Positions 32,890 through 44,215 of a stretch of DNA of 64,000 bases are shown here, piece after piece. Both the position numbers and the translations under genes were made by a program. The DNA comes from Carposina sasakii (lineage: Eukaryota; Arthropoda; Insecta; Lepidoptera; Carposinidae): positions 7,068,001-7,132,000 of the forward strand of contig CP053170.1 in the NCBI GenBank assembly GCA_014607495.2, written 5' to 3'. Position 1 is the first letter of the stretch, and the number at the start of each line of letters is the position of its first letter. A model generated the notes under the pieces. The model was not told the DNA's origin. It searched no databases and saw only the letters and a list, made by a program, of their open reading frames with translations.

Positions 32890-33158
32890 AAGCCGCGTGG
32901 TGCCGACAGAGCAAAGTTTGTGCCACCCCTGCCTGCCCGTGGGTATCGCACGAGGCAATTAAGGGTTTCCGGGAGGTGGGCAACAGCGCCTTCCGTACTG
33001 ACAACATAGTCTGAAAATCACACTGCGGTCACCAACCCGCTTTTCTAGCGTGGTGACTATGGGAAAAACCAGTAGTCAAAACCAGTGGCAGTAGCCTTGT
33101 GGCGTGCCCTGGGGGAGGCCTACGTCTAGCAGTGGACTTCAATAGGCTGAAAAAGAAG
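32890..33158 (+). repeat. SINE-like element with RTE tail
   Basis: Starts GCCGCGTGGTGCCGACAGAG and ends GGAGGCCTACGTCTAGCAG, then TGGACTTCAATAGGCTGAA. The final repeat is AAAAGAAGG instead of (ATG)n. Confidence 0.7.
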
Positions 33159-33448
33159 GTAAAGAAAAGAAGAAACGAAATCGTGTCAAGTAGGTACAAA
33201 AAATAAACCCACATACCACAAGGCTTTTGGCGGGTGTTTGTTCAAAATTTTATAATAATTTTTCACATAACAGCCGTCGTTCCAATATGTAACTCAACTT
33301 AAAAATATACTCTATAAATTGACTTACAATATATTGACTTACAATATATTGTAGAAAACACTCATATCACTGTTCTAGATATTAATCACATAATAAAAGA
33401 GAATACGTTAGTTTTAGTCTAAATTGATACACTGAACTCAAGTGACCA

Positions 33449-33590
33449 GCCCAAGTAGCATGACCTGCGAAACACGATATGATAAACTGATTTATCTACA
33501 ATTAGCCTGTCCAAATACGATAAATATAGCCGTCATCTTGAATTTTGTATAGAGACGATACGATATCCACGATGCGTGGTCAAGCTAGGG
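33449..33590. repeat. MITE, GCCC..TAGCATGACC family, copy 2
   Basis: Starts GCCCAAGTAGCATGACCTG and ends GGTCAAGCTAGGG. It is an inverted relative of 31261-31417. Confidence 0.55.
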
Positions 33591-33806
33591 TTCTTTGCAG
33601 TTAGGTTCTTTACACGGAAAATAAAATAGTCAATTAGTAGGCTAACCTACTTAGAAGTAGTAAGTAGTTCTTTTTTTAATGAACCAACTTAGAAACAAAC
33701 GAAGGCTCTGCCTAGTATTATTATCATTCTTCATTAGTTTGTTAACTATGGTCCGTTTTTGAACTGTTCACATACTCGTAGATAATAAATACCATTACGT
33801 GAAATT

Positions 33807-34203
33807 ACGTCGTTGAAAGCTGCTGTGAGTTAAAAGTGCTTCGGACCAAAGTAGTGTCGGTCGAATGCCTTGTCGATCAAATGTCCGGTCGGTTAAAGAT
33901 TCTTCGGGCAAAAGTAATGTCGTCTAGAAGTAATATCGGTCAAAAATTCTGTCGGCCAAATGTCCGTCGGGCAACTGATTGTCGCACTTCTGTTGTACAA
34001 TCGTTTTCGGATTGTACAACAGAAGTGCGACAATCAGTTGCCCGACGGACATTTGGCGACAGAATTTTTGACCGATATTACTTCTAGACGACATTACTTT
34101 TGCCCGAAGAATCTTTAACCGACCGGACATTTTAACGACAAGGCATTCGACCGACACTACTTTGGTCCGAAGCACTTTTAATCACAGTAGCTTTCAATGA
34201 CGT
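33807..34203. repeat. Nearly perfect 400-bp hairpin
   Basis: Left arm 33807-34002 and right arm 34010-34203 are almost exact reverse complements around a 7-base loop. Each arm is made of degenerate units ending in GTCGG (for example AAAATTCTGTCGG, AAATGTCCGTCGG). The left arm and 69 bp of its flank recur at 35473-35740. Open frames inside are by-products of the repeat, not genes. Confidence 0.85.
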
Positions 34204-34544
34204 TCTAGTTAAACGAAAAAAAGATCCAGGAAATATAATCGATGTTCATAACGACGTTATGGTTCAGCTAAAAAAATGATCGACACCAGGTGACAAAACA
34301 AGGATCAACTATTTATTAGTTATTTTCTGTAAGGTGGGTAGACAGGTTCTTTAATATGTATGCGCTCTATGAGCCGGTAAGTATGAGTATATTTCTGATT
34401 TCTGTACTATTTTAGTCTGAGGCCGCAAAAACGCCGCGGTTTTTAACCCCCTGACTTTGTATGTAGCGGAGCCATCTATCGGATGCAGGAGAGAATCACA
34501 ATCGAATGCAAAATCCTAGAACACGATATGGAAGTTTCTCACAT

Positions 34545-34742
34545 TGATTGGAATATATACATGAAAAAATAACGTTGCCAAAAACGTAATTTAAAAGAGA
34601 TAGTAAAATTCGTCATCCGAGTTAAGTGATCCAATAGCTCAGTTGGTAGAGCGATGCACGGAATGCGAGTGGTCGTGAGTTCAAATCTAACTCGGGCGAA
34701 TTTTTTTTAAATTTTCTTATTAATATTTTATAATATATACAT
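34545..34742 (+). repeat. tRNA-like repeat, full unit
   Basis: Leader ATGAAAAAATAACGTTGCC, the core GATCCAATAGCTCAGTTGG...GGTCGTGAGTTCAAATC, and a T-rich trailer. AATATATACATG occurs at both borders and may be a 12-bp target duplication, though the sequence is AT-rich. Confidence 0.7.
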
Positions 34743-34744
34743 GG

Positions 34745-35035
34745 GCCAAACAACGACTAGTGGCCCGGTGGGACCGGAAGCGCTTCTCTTTTCACCACCC
34801 CCACAGTGACTAAAGAAAACCAATGAAAGCGGCCGCACTGACCGTTTTTCCCGCGACAGATTAAAACCGCGTTTTGTTACATGACTAGCGGGTAAAAACC
34901 GCGCCACTGTTTGGTATCCATAGAACTTATATTGGCGGTTTTTAAGCGTAGTGTGTGCGTCTCGAGCGGTTTTGCCGTTACACGGTTAACCGCTTGTGGA
35001 AAAAAACGGTAATGCGAACTGGCACTTTACTGGGT
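34745..35035. other. GC-richer unknown block
   Basis: Contains repeated words AAAAACCGCG and CGGTTTTT in both orientations, hinting at a decayed inverted repeat. No coding potential is recognised. Confidence 0.3.
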
Positions 35036-35099
35036 TAGTCCCTTTCTTCTCCGAATATCGATCGTCCGAAAATCATAATCCCTAACAAGTTTACTATAT

Positions 35100-35250
35100 A
35101 TATGTCGTGGCCATATTGTAAAATTGATCATTTCATGAAATGGTCGAGCATTTCATGAAGTGGTCGCATTTCATGAAGTGGCCAATTCAATTTGACCAGA
35201 TCGTTAAATCGTCTACATTTCACGATTTTGTCATCCACGTTTGGCCAAAT
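35100..35250 (+). repeat. Degenerate short tandem words
   Basis: Repeats of the type ATTTCATGAAGTGGTCG follow each other with variable spacers (35135-35190). Then come looser versions (CATTTCACGATTTTGTC). The left neighbour 35036-35095 is an inverted relative of 49035-49101. Confidence 0.5.
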
Positions 35251-35472
35251 CGTATTAACAGGATGTCCATAAAATCCGAATGTGGTAAGAGCTTATATAA
35301 ATAATATGTGCAGTACAACGTATCTTGGCGCAAGAAGTACCTACAAAAAAGAAAAGGAATTCTGGGGAAGAGAGACTAAAAAGGCATATGGAAATAAGGA
35401 AAGATATCACTTTTTTGAAGGGACTTTCACATATTTTATTAAGAACAAATGATTTTTTATACAAATAATGAC

Positions 35473-35740
35473 TTTGTTAACTATGGTCCGTTTTTGAACT
35501 GTTCACATACTCGTAGATAATAAATACCATTACGTGAAATTACGTCGTTGAAAGCTGCTGTGAGTTAAAAGTGCTTCGGACCAAAGTAGTGTCGGTCGAA
35601 TGCCTTGTCGATCAAATGTCCGGTCGGTTAAAGATTCTTCGGGCAAAAGTAATGTCGTCTAGAAGTAATATCGGTCAAAAATTCTGTCGGCCAAATGTCC
35701 GTCGGGCAACTGATTGTCGCACTTCTGTTGTACAATCAGT
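35473..35740 (+). repeat. Direct copy of the hairpin's left half
   Basis: It repeats 33738-34003 with no or almost no differences, starting TTTGTTAACTATGGTCCG and ending at GTTGTACAATC. The right arm is missing. Confidence 0.8.
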
Positions 35741-35919
35741 TTTTCGTCAATGGTTTTTTTTTCTGATCATTATTATTCATTGAAATGGTACCTAACAATG
35801 AGTCATCACTCATCACACAACAGATAGGTAATTTCGCCTTAATTAATTACTCCAGTAAGATAAGACGTTTTGAGAGATATCAATATGTATAACTTGTCGT
35901 AAACCCCTTAAAGTAAAAT

Positions 35920-35998
35920 TATTAATAAATAAAAACGAAAAATTCTTCACCCGAGTGGGACTCGAACCCACGACCGCTGCATTCCGTACGTATTTTCT
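35920..35998 (-). repeat. tRNA-like repeat, truncated
   Basis: On the minus strand: TACGGAATGCAGCGGTCGTGG, then GTTCGAGTCCCAC and TCGGGTGAAGAATTTTTCG. The D-arm half is missing. Confidence 0.6.
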
Positions 35999-36387
35999 AG
36001 ACTGTGCAGCGGATTTTGATGCGAATTTTCAAATAGATAGAACGATTCAGGAGGAAGCTTTATATTAATAGTATTCAGCTTTATATCATTGTACCCGCGC
36101 GATGCCGAAGCAGGTCGCTAGTATAACGCATGAAAGTTTCTAAACGACAGTTTCTATATTTCCATTAGAGAACTAGTTTTTAATTGCGAATCTAAACTAA
36201 AACATTCGCTATTTTGGGGTGTTGGTATATTATAATAATATTAATATAGGTGATAATTAATGGGGTCCTAACCCTTGGTCCCTTTAAAAGTTAATTAATG
36301 GTCGTTACGACCACATTTGCGCCATTTGACCACGGATATAGATATGCATAGACTTCGGTGTTTGTATTAACAAAATTAAAATAAATC

Positions 36388-36565
36388 TGCCTGTGCTGAT
36401 GCGGGGCATTACTATAATACATCAGCTGCATCTTCTTCCGTGCATGTCGTAAGGAACTCATGGGCGTTTCCTCGGGGGATAAGCTAGCAACTTAACACTG
36501 ATTGTAAATCTGATCCCGCTAAATGCTAAACAAGGTTCTGGTTACCCCATTTTGGGAACACAGTC
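36388..36565 (-). repeat. 'CAGCTGATG' family repeat
   Basis: Reverse copy with GATGCGGGGCATTACTA, CATCAGCTGCATCTTC and CTCGGGGGATAAGCTAGC. Confidence 0.55.
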
Positions 36566-36589
36566 ATATATATAAGTAGGTGTATACAT

Positions 36590-36835
36590 ACATATAATCA
36601 CGCCTTTATCCCATACGGGATAGGCAGAGCACCAAGGGCCGATAGAACCACATGGTACCACTTCTGACCAATTTTGAGGGTACAGTTGAGATGTACAAGT
36701 TCGGTTAGTAGTGACAGGTAGTCAGCCCATCGCCTACAAAACACCAAGACCCTCTTGTCCCTCTACTGACTTGTACAGTATGCCCGGGAAGAGAAGCAGC
36801 TGTCTTATTATACTTTTTTTTTTTCACTCCTAGAG
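36590..36835 (-). repeat. (ATGT)n-tailed SINE-like copy, near complete
   Basis: Reverse orientation: tail ATACATACATATAATCACG at its left, then CCATACGGGATAGGCAGAGC, GTCAGCCCATCGCCTACAAA and GGGAAGAGAAGCAGCTG at the 5' end. It matches 56110-56345 over its full length. Confidence 0.7.
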
Positions 36836-36839
36836 TAGC

Positions 36840-38240
36840 GTAGAAGAAGTAGGTATGTGTTAATAGAAATTGGCCATATTAGATTGAACAGAAACTCTAT
36901 CTTTTCATGCGTAATGTAAATTAACACCGGAGTAAGCTTATTACGTCTCTAATCTACATTTATTAATATTAAGGTAGAAGCGTTGATATTTTTCAGTCAC
37001 AATCTCATTCCAGGGTGGAATGAAACCATTTTACCCAAATACATATTTAAATACCTACTTTGGATTTTTAGCCACACCTTTTGCTTGATACGAGTATAAT
37101 GCTATTGATCAAGCTCTTGTCTTCTTCAAACCTTGATCCTTATAATTCCCAATTTTTGTGTAGTCATCCATTCATATATAAAGCCATAACATAGCTGTAA
37201 TCCTAAAATAATATCGTAATTTATTTGAAATTGATTTATTTGAAAATGAGTGCTTTACGACCGGTTAGGTTATAAAATGTCTGAAATAACCTGGGACCTG
37301 ATTCTCGCGTCCCTCGACACTTTTAAAATCCACTTTCCATAAAACACCTAAAAACAAAATGACAGAATGATCTTATCATCAGATTTTTTCATATCATTAC
37401 TTCCCTAGCTTTTTCAGCAGAACAGAAACTGTAATGCTGAAATAAAGCTATATTTTTTAATATTATTTACAGTACTACCAGCTATCGAAATACATCTTCC
37501 TCTATTGGCTTTGACCACTCGAGATTTATTATACATGTAGTAAGTCCATTTTGTAGCAGCTGATAAAACTGTACAAATAAAAGTCCACAAATATTCTCAA
37601 TTTTATTTTTCGGGTACTCTTGTATAAATGAAGCGAAAGAGATGTACCAGCACAAAAGCAAATCCGTGATCTGTACCCTCCGGTGAAAAAGATGCGATTT
37701 TACATTTGTATAAATTTTATTTAAATTTTTTAGAGATAATGCCATATGATGCGAGAATAATATTTTTCTGAATATTTTATTACCGGGTTTTCTGGTAAAT
37801 ATGGAAATAGATAAAACTATAAAAATGATCAATAATATCTATATAATAAAATAAACTTTCCAGACTTTTAATATCGTTTCACTGAGCTTAGTAGAGTTAT
37901 TTTGGGCAATTTATTGACCGTGTTAGGTAGTTACATAAGTATATAAACGTATATACTCCTACATCGTACCTAGTAGTATAAGAATTTTTCTATTACGAAT
38001 TTATACAAAAAAGCACATTGATTGCTTATTATTATTTACGTATTTCAAATCCCAGAAATATCTCTTTTGTCACAATGAATGCGTGTAATATCCAAAGAGT
38101 GATATCCACCAATCAAATTCATTGACATCATGGACAAATGAATGTAATTAGTGGATATCAAACAAATCCATTGCAACATCACATCTCCGTGGAAAGACAA
38201 CTGTACCTACACTGTAATAACGTCACTCTCGCGGATGAAG
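36840..38240. other. No confident gene
   Basis: One 116-codon minus-strand open frame lies at 37482-37832 and contains hydrophobic stretches and the ending INLEWSKPIEEDVFR. I recognise no domain, and it has no convincing splice partners. The rest is featureless AT-rich sequence. Confidence 0.3.
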
Positions 38241-38324
38241 CCATGAGTGACATATAGGGTGACTAAACAATGGATGAAAAAAAAAATGAATCCAAATGTA
38301 TACTTAGATTCAATTGTTTTGTAC

Positions 38325-38455
38325 ACGAATGGAGACCACGCCTCGGCAAGCGTAGCATTGGACACCCTCCGGCTGGTAGTGAATGGATGGCAAAAACGGG
38401 AGATCTATCCTTGTGGCGTGCTCTGGGGGAGGCCTACGTCCAGCAGGGTACTAGG
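38325..38455 (+). mobile_element. RTE LINE 3' end with internal deletion
   Basis: Encodes EWRPRLGKRSIGHPPAG followed by SEWMAKTGDLSLWRALGEAY, the RTE tail. About 15 residues are lost between the two blocks compared with 41562-41755. Confidence 0.7.
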
Positions 38456-38699
38456 TGAAGATAGGTACTTAACTTCGGTATAAATAAACTCCATAATGTG
38501 ATGATACACGTTCCCATGGTAGGTATTAGCGATCTAAGAGTATTTTCTACATCGTTGAAGGTAATACGATTTTCCGCTTCGCATGTTTTCAAACAAAAAT
38601 TAGATTTCCCCACTAACATAGGCCATATGAATCGAGTTATTGGAATAAATTACTTATATAGAAACAGATAGCGGACGCCCGGAACTTTGACCGCGTGAA

Positions 38700-39550
38700 C
38701 TACATACTCGTATCTATACTATAATATATATTTATATATATATAATATTATAAAGCTGAAGAGTTTGTTTGTTTGTTTGATTGAACGCGCTAATCTCCGG
38801 AACTACTGGGTCGAATTAAAAAATTCTTTTTGTGTTGGATAGTCCATTTATCGAGAAAGGCTTTAGGCTATATATCATCACAGTGCGACCAATAGGGACG
38901 AAGAATAAGAGGAAAATGTGGAAAAAACGGGGAAAATTATTCAACTTTGGAGACTTCCGTTGCGTGCGCTGCGTAAACGGTTCAAGTTATCCAAAAAATA
39001 TGTATGAAAGAATAAAATGACGTAGAAATGATATGAAAGAAAAAAATTGAAGGTCTAGACTGCCTGATGCAGAACCCTTAGCAGCCCAGCTAAACTTTGA
39101 GAGATATGAAAATACCGTCTTAGGAAAAGTTGCTCAGCATGATAAGCACTTTCTAATAACGTAATAAAATTGAAGGTCTAGATAACCTGATGCAGAACCC
39201 TTAACAGCCCAGCTAAATTTTGAGAGATATGAAAATACCATCTTAGGAAAAGTTATTCAACATTTTAAAAGAATTCAATTCCCTGTTAAGTTATCTTTTG
39301 CTGTAACAATTAATAAATCACAGGGGCAAACGTTTAAACACGTTGGAATTGACTTACGTCAAGACTGCTTTTCACACGGCCAATTATACGTCGCGTTGTC
39401 AAGATCGGGTTGCGGAGAAAATCAGTATGTTCTTCTGCCACAAGAAAATAAAACAAAAAATATAATTTACGCAGAAGTACTTTAAAATATTTTATTCTGT
39501 TTGTTGACGCGGACGAATACTACATAATTACTTGAGCTATGAGTTATTCT
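38700..39550 (+). mobile_element. Helitron derivative with helicase remnant
   Basis: The left side has TATAATATTATAAAGCTG and a GTTTGTTTGTTTGATTG block, as in Helitron 5' ends. Near the right, an open frame up to TAA at 39483-39485 encodes [20 protein letters not shown] and [17 protein letters not shown]. These are the C-terminal motifs of the Pif1-like helicase of Helitron replicases. Most of the Rep/helicase gene is gone. A 123-bp direct duplication (39048 and 39171) precedes the helicase piece. The exact CTAG end was not found. Confidence 0.75.
39272..39485 (+). pseudogene. Helitron helicase C-terminal fragment
   Basis: About 70 codons with NKSQGQTF (a conserved motif of Pif1/RecD-type helicases) and LYVALSRSG (motif VI region), ending in TAA. 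It begins in mid-protein without a start codon. In a complete Helitron this domain unwinds DNA for rolling-circle transposition. Here it is a fossil. Confidence 0.8.
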
Positions 39551-40114
39551 GATGCAGGTATACCTACATGTAATGAATAAAGAATAAATAAGTAGAAATA
39601 ATAAAAATCATATAAGATGCGTTTAAATTCGCAAGGAATTAAGGTATGTCAAGCGAAGAATTTTTTGTCCGACTAAAAAAAAATATCTTGCTAACTATCT
39701 TTGTAAACTTTCTACAATTTGTTATAAGTACCTAGTTGGTTAGTTATGTATAGTAATAGGCAGGAATATATGACTATACGTTCTTTTGTACAATGTGTGG
39801 TTTCGCTTTATTTTTATGAAGCTGTCACTTTGTAACAATAAAACCATAAACTAACCTTGAAAATAAAAAAATATTTTGCCTACACTGGTAATCAAACCCC
39901 ATACCTTATGCTCAGAAAGGTGGTTGTGAACTGATAAGCCGATCGGTCAGCCAATTGTATCCATGATGGAATAAATGCGTTCAATTCCGACCAATCACCT
40001 ATGTCAACCCTCGAGAACCAATCAAAAGTTCCACTGTATGTACTTGACAATCAAAATCTAAAGGGAACACAGACTTAGGCAGGAGTAGATGACGGCTCTG
40101 ACGGCTCTACTATT

Positions 40115-40186
40115 TTATAAATGAAATTGTATTAGGCGTTACAATTCGGAAGTTCAAACATTGGTGGTGGGCGCACCCATAGTGAA
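40115..40186 (-). mobile_element. 72-bp hairpin retro-repeat derivative
   Basis: GGCTCTACTATT flanks both sides (40103-40114 and 40187-40198). The insert joins the tail ...GTTCAAACATT directly to GGTGGTGGGCGCACCCATAG. The arms of the hairpin are deleted. Confidence 0.75.
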
Positions 40187-40654
40187 GGCTCTACTATTGA
40201 TTACGTAACTGATAGTTAAATTAATTGACTAACCACCACAACATGCAATAAAGACAATAATATTATAGGGTTATAATATTAATAAATAAGAGTTGATAAA
40301 TAAAATATTTTAAGTTCTATTGACCCCCCCTATATCTACATATTATACGGGTCAAGCAACTTAAAACTAAATTTAGAGCCTGCAGAAAAAAGATTAATTA
40401 AAAAAGCTAGCTTTTTCATTCTTTTTGCTCTTCTGTAAAGTTGATATATTGCAGATAACTTTTTTTACTTTGCACCCATCGATATAAACTCCTACCGTAC
40501 TAGATAGAATAAAGGCTAGAGTGACAACGTGTCGCCTATAATGACATCACACATGAGCATCATTAATATATTTGATAGTATGCTACGAGTATAGAGTTTC
40601 CAGAGTTGTCTTAAATAATTATCATCATTAATTAATTAATTAATTATTGAGAAG

Positions 40655-40810
40655 TCCACTGCTGAACATAGGCCTCACCCTACCGTTCGGAACAGCTCCA
40701 CTCCGACCGTTCGGAAGCGGCCTGCATCCAACCGACGCCCACGATCTTGGTTAGGCCGTCCGTCTATCTAGTGGCTCTTCGCGCTATGTGCCCTGTCCAT
40801 TGCCACTTTA
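40655..40810 (-). mobile_element. RTE LINE 3' fragment
   Basis: On the minus strand: GTGGCAATGGACAGGGCACA, ATGCAGGCCGCTTCCGA and GAGGCCTATGTTCAGCAG. It is truncated and frame-broken. An (ATTA)n run at 40630-40650 adjoins it. Confidence 0.65.
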
Positions 40811-41289
40811 ATAATCTTTTGTTTAATCCCACTGCCACGTTTACCATAGCGGGGACATATGTAAATGATGAGTGACATGTTTGTTGCTAGCTTATCGCTT
40901 GTAAGAATGCTCGAGCAGAACAATACAGTTAGCTACTATTGTATATGTCTATGTGAAATGCTATTTTCACACGAACCTATGAAGATCGTAAAATAGTAGT
41001 AAAACTTAGATTTCACGGATTGAAGTTGGATAATAAAGTTCGGACAACTTAATTTTAACCGAGGGGCAAAGATAGTCGTAAAGTGGGAGAAAATCTGTTG
41101 TTTTATAGTTAGGGAAGTTAACGAGAAACTTAGAAGTTAGGATATGTTGGGAAAATATATTTTCTTTGCACATATCTGCTGGAAACGCACCCTTACATAT
41201 ATCCATAGTTATAGTTCACACTAGAGAAATTTTATTTACGTTTGTTTGTTCTATGTAGTAAAAGTTTAAATAATATCACTTTTAATATA

Positions 41290-41560
41290 CGCCGCGTGGT
41301 GCCGGCAGAGTAGAATTTGTACCACCCCATGTCTGCCCGTGGGTATCGTACAAGGCGATTAAGGGTTTCCGAGAGGTGGGCAGCAGCGCCTCCCGTATTG
41401 ACAACATAGTCCAAAATACAAACTGCGGTCACCAACCCGCCTGCCCAGCGTGGTGACTATGGGCAAATACCCCCCATGGCAGTCTTGTGGCGTGCCCCGG
41501 GGGAGGCCTACGTCCAGCAGTGGACTGTAATAGGCTGATGATGATGATGATGATTTACCC
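41290..41560 (+). repeat. SINE-like element with RTE tail, complete
   Basis: Starts CGCCGCGTGGTGCCGGCAG, ends GGAGGCCTACGTCCAGCAG, GGCTGATGATGATGATGATG. It is followed at once by an RTE 3' end with the same terminal words, so the two sit in tandem. Confidence 0.8.
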
Positions 41561-41561
41561 T

Positions 41562-41755
41562 AAGTCGAATGGAGACCGCGCCTCGGCAAGCGTAACGTTG
41601 GGCGCCCTCCGGCCAGATGGTTCCATGACTTAAAGAGGATGGCTGGTAGTGACTGGGTGGCGAAAACGGAAGATCGAGCCATGTGGCGTACACTGGGGGA
41701 GGCCTACGTCCAGCAGTGGACTGCAATTGGCTGACGACGATGATGATTTACCCTA
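41562..41755 (+). mobile_element. RTE LINE 3' end
   Basis: Encodes EWRPRLGKRNVGRPPARW, DLKRMAGSDWVAKTEDRAMW and TLGEAYVQQWTAIG, followed by a stop and GACGATGATGAT. This is the best-preserved RTE C-terminus in the window. Confidence 0.8.
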
Positions 41756-42047
41756 AAAATGTTAGTTAACCTCAATGTAAACTTACGTCTTACCTGTTGG
41801 TTGTTACACATGAGGCTAATTTACCTAGCCTAGGCAAGAGTTTGTTATAATTCCAAGTAAATAAAGCTCATGTGAATCTGTATAAAAAACCTCATTTTTC
41901 AACATACTTTAAAGTTTTTCTAAATAACCTTTTTTACTTCAAGAAAAGAAAAAACTCGAATACCTACGTAAAATTTTTGATTTAATATCGTCTCACGTTT
42001 AGATGAAATTAATGAGATACATAATTATCATACATAAATGTATAGCT

Positions 42048-42235
42048 ATCGGGATGAAAAAATAACGTTGCCAATAATGTAATTTAAAAAGAGATAATAA
42101 AGTTAATTGACCCGATAGCTTAGTTGGTTAGAGCGAAAGCACGGTTTGCGAGTGGTCGTGAGTTCAAATCTCACTCGGGTGAAGAATTTTTTCATTTTCT
42201 TATAAATATTTTATAATTATATACATAAGTATATT
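42048..42235 (+). repeat. tRNA-like repeat, full unit
   Basis: Leader ATGAAAAAATAACGTTGCC; the core GACCCGATAGCTTAGTTGG...GGTCGTGAGTTCAAATC and CTCACTCGGGTGAAG. Here ACCCGA can pair with TCGGGT, giving a six-base acceptor-like stem, and the T arm is perfect. The loop lacks the expected T before the anticodon. Confidence 0.7.
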
Positions 42236-42239
42236 AAAT

Positions 42240-43765
42240 TCGTCTATTGTGAGACGACACAAGATCAACATTGTACGTATTCGAGTTTTTTCTTGAAGGT
42301 ATAAGGTTATATAGTTATGATAACAATATCAAATGCGACAAGCCGTTTAGGGTGTAGAGCGTGCCAATGAAATAAACATAATGTACATATTATACACTCG
42401 AAAAATATAACCCTCCTTGTGGTGCTGTCGGGTAAAAATAATACATAATCCTAAAACTGCCACAAAATATTAAATAGGTTTTACAATTCACTAAAAGCGG
42501 TTTTAAAATCTTTTATTTTCCTGGAAACTCCACATTCTTTGTTTGCAAAGTAAACAAAATAAGTACACGGAGTTCACGGTAAAATTTAGTTTTACTGCCA
42601 CATTGTTATGAAAAGTTGGGGAAGTCGCTACAGTCTTCGCAGACAAATAAAATCTTGTAAGTTTCAGTTATTTTCCGTTGGATGTTCTAGTTCAGGCGTT
42701 TAGCTCATATTTCGAATATATTCATAGCATAGTAGGTACCTACTAAAAGTATATTCGCTAGTTCTAACACAGTTGTAGGTATCTAAAATATTCAGTGAAT
42801 TCTTTTTACAGTTCTGTGTCACGAAAGGGGTAAAATAAATTCTGTTTCATGAAAGTCTTTTTTTTACGATTTGTATTCACTACATAAAACATCACTAACT
42901 AAGTTTAAGACGTTAATACTTTTAACCCACGGGATTTCACTAAAACACATCAGCTGGATCACCTTCCGTGCGTATTGACCAAGGAACTTGGTCATTTTCA
43001 CAAACGAAGCTTATCAATCAACTTGTCAATGATCATTCATGTTTACATAAAAAAAATACAATCATGTAGTAATTCTGATGGAAGGCTTGGAAGGGGAAGA
43101 CCTCGCCGGACTTTCTGTTGGGTTTTATACATCTGTATATAGCAACATTAAGTTTGATAGATAGATGTATATTGGGTTCTCGCTCTCTCCCTCTGTACCA
43201 TTCGTTTGGAATATACACAATAACTGAAGTTTTTGCATTTTAATTCCTATCACCGTGCCTTTATGTAACAAGCAAGCCAATTAACATCAGAACGCTGCAC
43301 ACTTTCACCGATTAAATTTGTGAAATTCTAGAGAAAGGTCAGGTCAACAGTACCTACCATAAACCGACGAGCGCGCATGAAGAATACGGGTATCATGTAA
43401 GTTGATGAAGTGAAAGAGGTGTGTCAGGTACTTTTCTCAACCCCATTTTGGATACATTACTGCCAAATGTATATCAGTATACATATTACCTATATTATCA
43501 CAATTTGGATTTGTGTCCTTTTCTACGATAATAAAACGCTTGACAATAAAACCTTTTTTCCCCAGAATCCTTAAATAAAGCTTACAATAGTACTCGAGAT
43601 TTGATTAACCTATTTATTTTATTTGCGCAGAAGGCAACGCGGTGTCAATGTAAATATTCCGGTCGGATCCCGATTGGATGGTTTCTTATTAGGGCACCAA
43701 TTGCGTAATCGAAAATAACATGAGTTAGTCATAATTTCGCCGAGATATTTATCGCAATTATACGG
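42240..43765. other. No gene; one repeat fragment
   Basis: A reverse 'CAGCTGATG' fragment lies at 42925-43030 (CCCACGGGATTTCACTAAAAC, CATCAGCTGGATC). The rest shows no recognisable gene or element. Confidence 0.35.
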
Positions 43766-43769
43766 TCCA

Positions 43770-44035
43770 GCAAGTTAACAGTGGCAATGGGCAGGGCACA
43801 TAGCTCGAAGAACTGATGGCCGATGGAGCCGGAAAGTTCTAGAGTGGATACCACGTATCGGCAAATGCAGCGTGACAAGGCCACCCGCGAGATGGACGGC
43901 CGACCTGGCCAATTTCGCGGGCGTCGCCTGGATGCAGGCTGCTTCCGACCGGTCGGTATGGAGGTTGTTGGGGGAGGCCTATGTCCAGCAGTGGACTTCC
44001 CAGGGCTGAAATTATGATGATGATGGTAATTTATT
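43770..44035 (+). mobile_element. RTE LINE 3' end
   Basis: In frame: WAGHIARRTDGRWSRKVLEW, RPPARWTADLANFAGVAW and LLGEAYVQQWTSQG, then a stop and ATGATGATGATGG. The W-A-G-H-I-A-R-R motif is typical of the RTE C-terminus. Confidence 0.8.
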
Positions 44036-44084
44036 GCAAGAGGACTTGGTTTGCGACATTTACTAATAAACAACTGGTCTTCAG

Positions 44085-44215
44085 TTGTATCTCCTTCCGT
44101 GCATGTCGTAAGAGTCGACCAAGGTACTACGGCTCCGGCGATAAGCTAGCAACTTGTCACTGATCATTAACATCTGTCCTCGCTATGCTGAACGTAGCTA
44201 TAGGATCTTCTTTGT
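44085..44215 (-). repeat. 'CAGCTGATG' family repeat, truncated
   Basis: Reverse copy: GTATCTCCTTCCGTGCATGTC, AAGAGTCGACCAAGG, GCGATAAGCTAGCAACTTGTC. Confidence 0.55.

Noticed and set aside
33836..34175. Two 83-codon genes on opposite strands
   Set aside because: They are nearly the same peptide read from the two arms of one hairpin; the frame is a by-product of the repeat unit length.
37482..37832. 116-codon minus-strand gene, perhaps a chemoreceptor fragment
   Set aside because: Hydrophobic stretches exist, but no motif, no splice partners and no clear start; kept only as an unassigned open frame.
42110..42183. Functional tRNA gene (best-folding copy)
   Set aside because: The T arm and six acceptor pairs form, but position 33 is not T, the anticodon stem has a mismatch and the unit has the repeat family's leader and trailer.
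43823..44017. 64-codon plus-strand gene
   Set aside because: It is the wrong frame of the RTE C-terminal tail at 43770-44035, which reads correctly in another frame.
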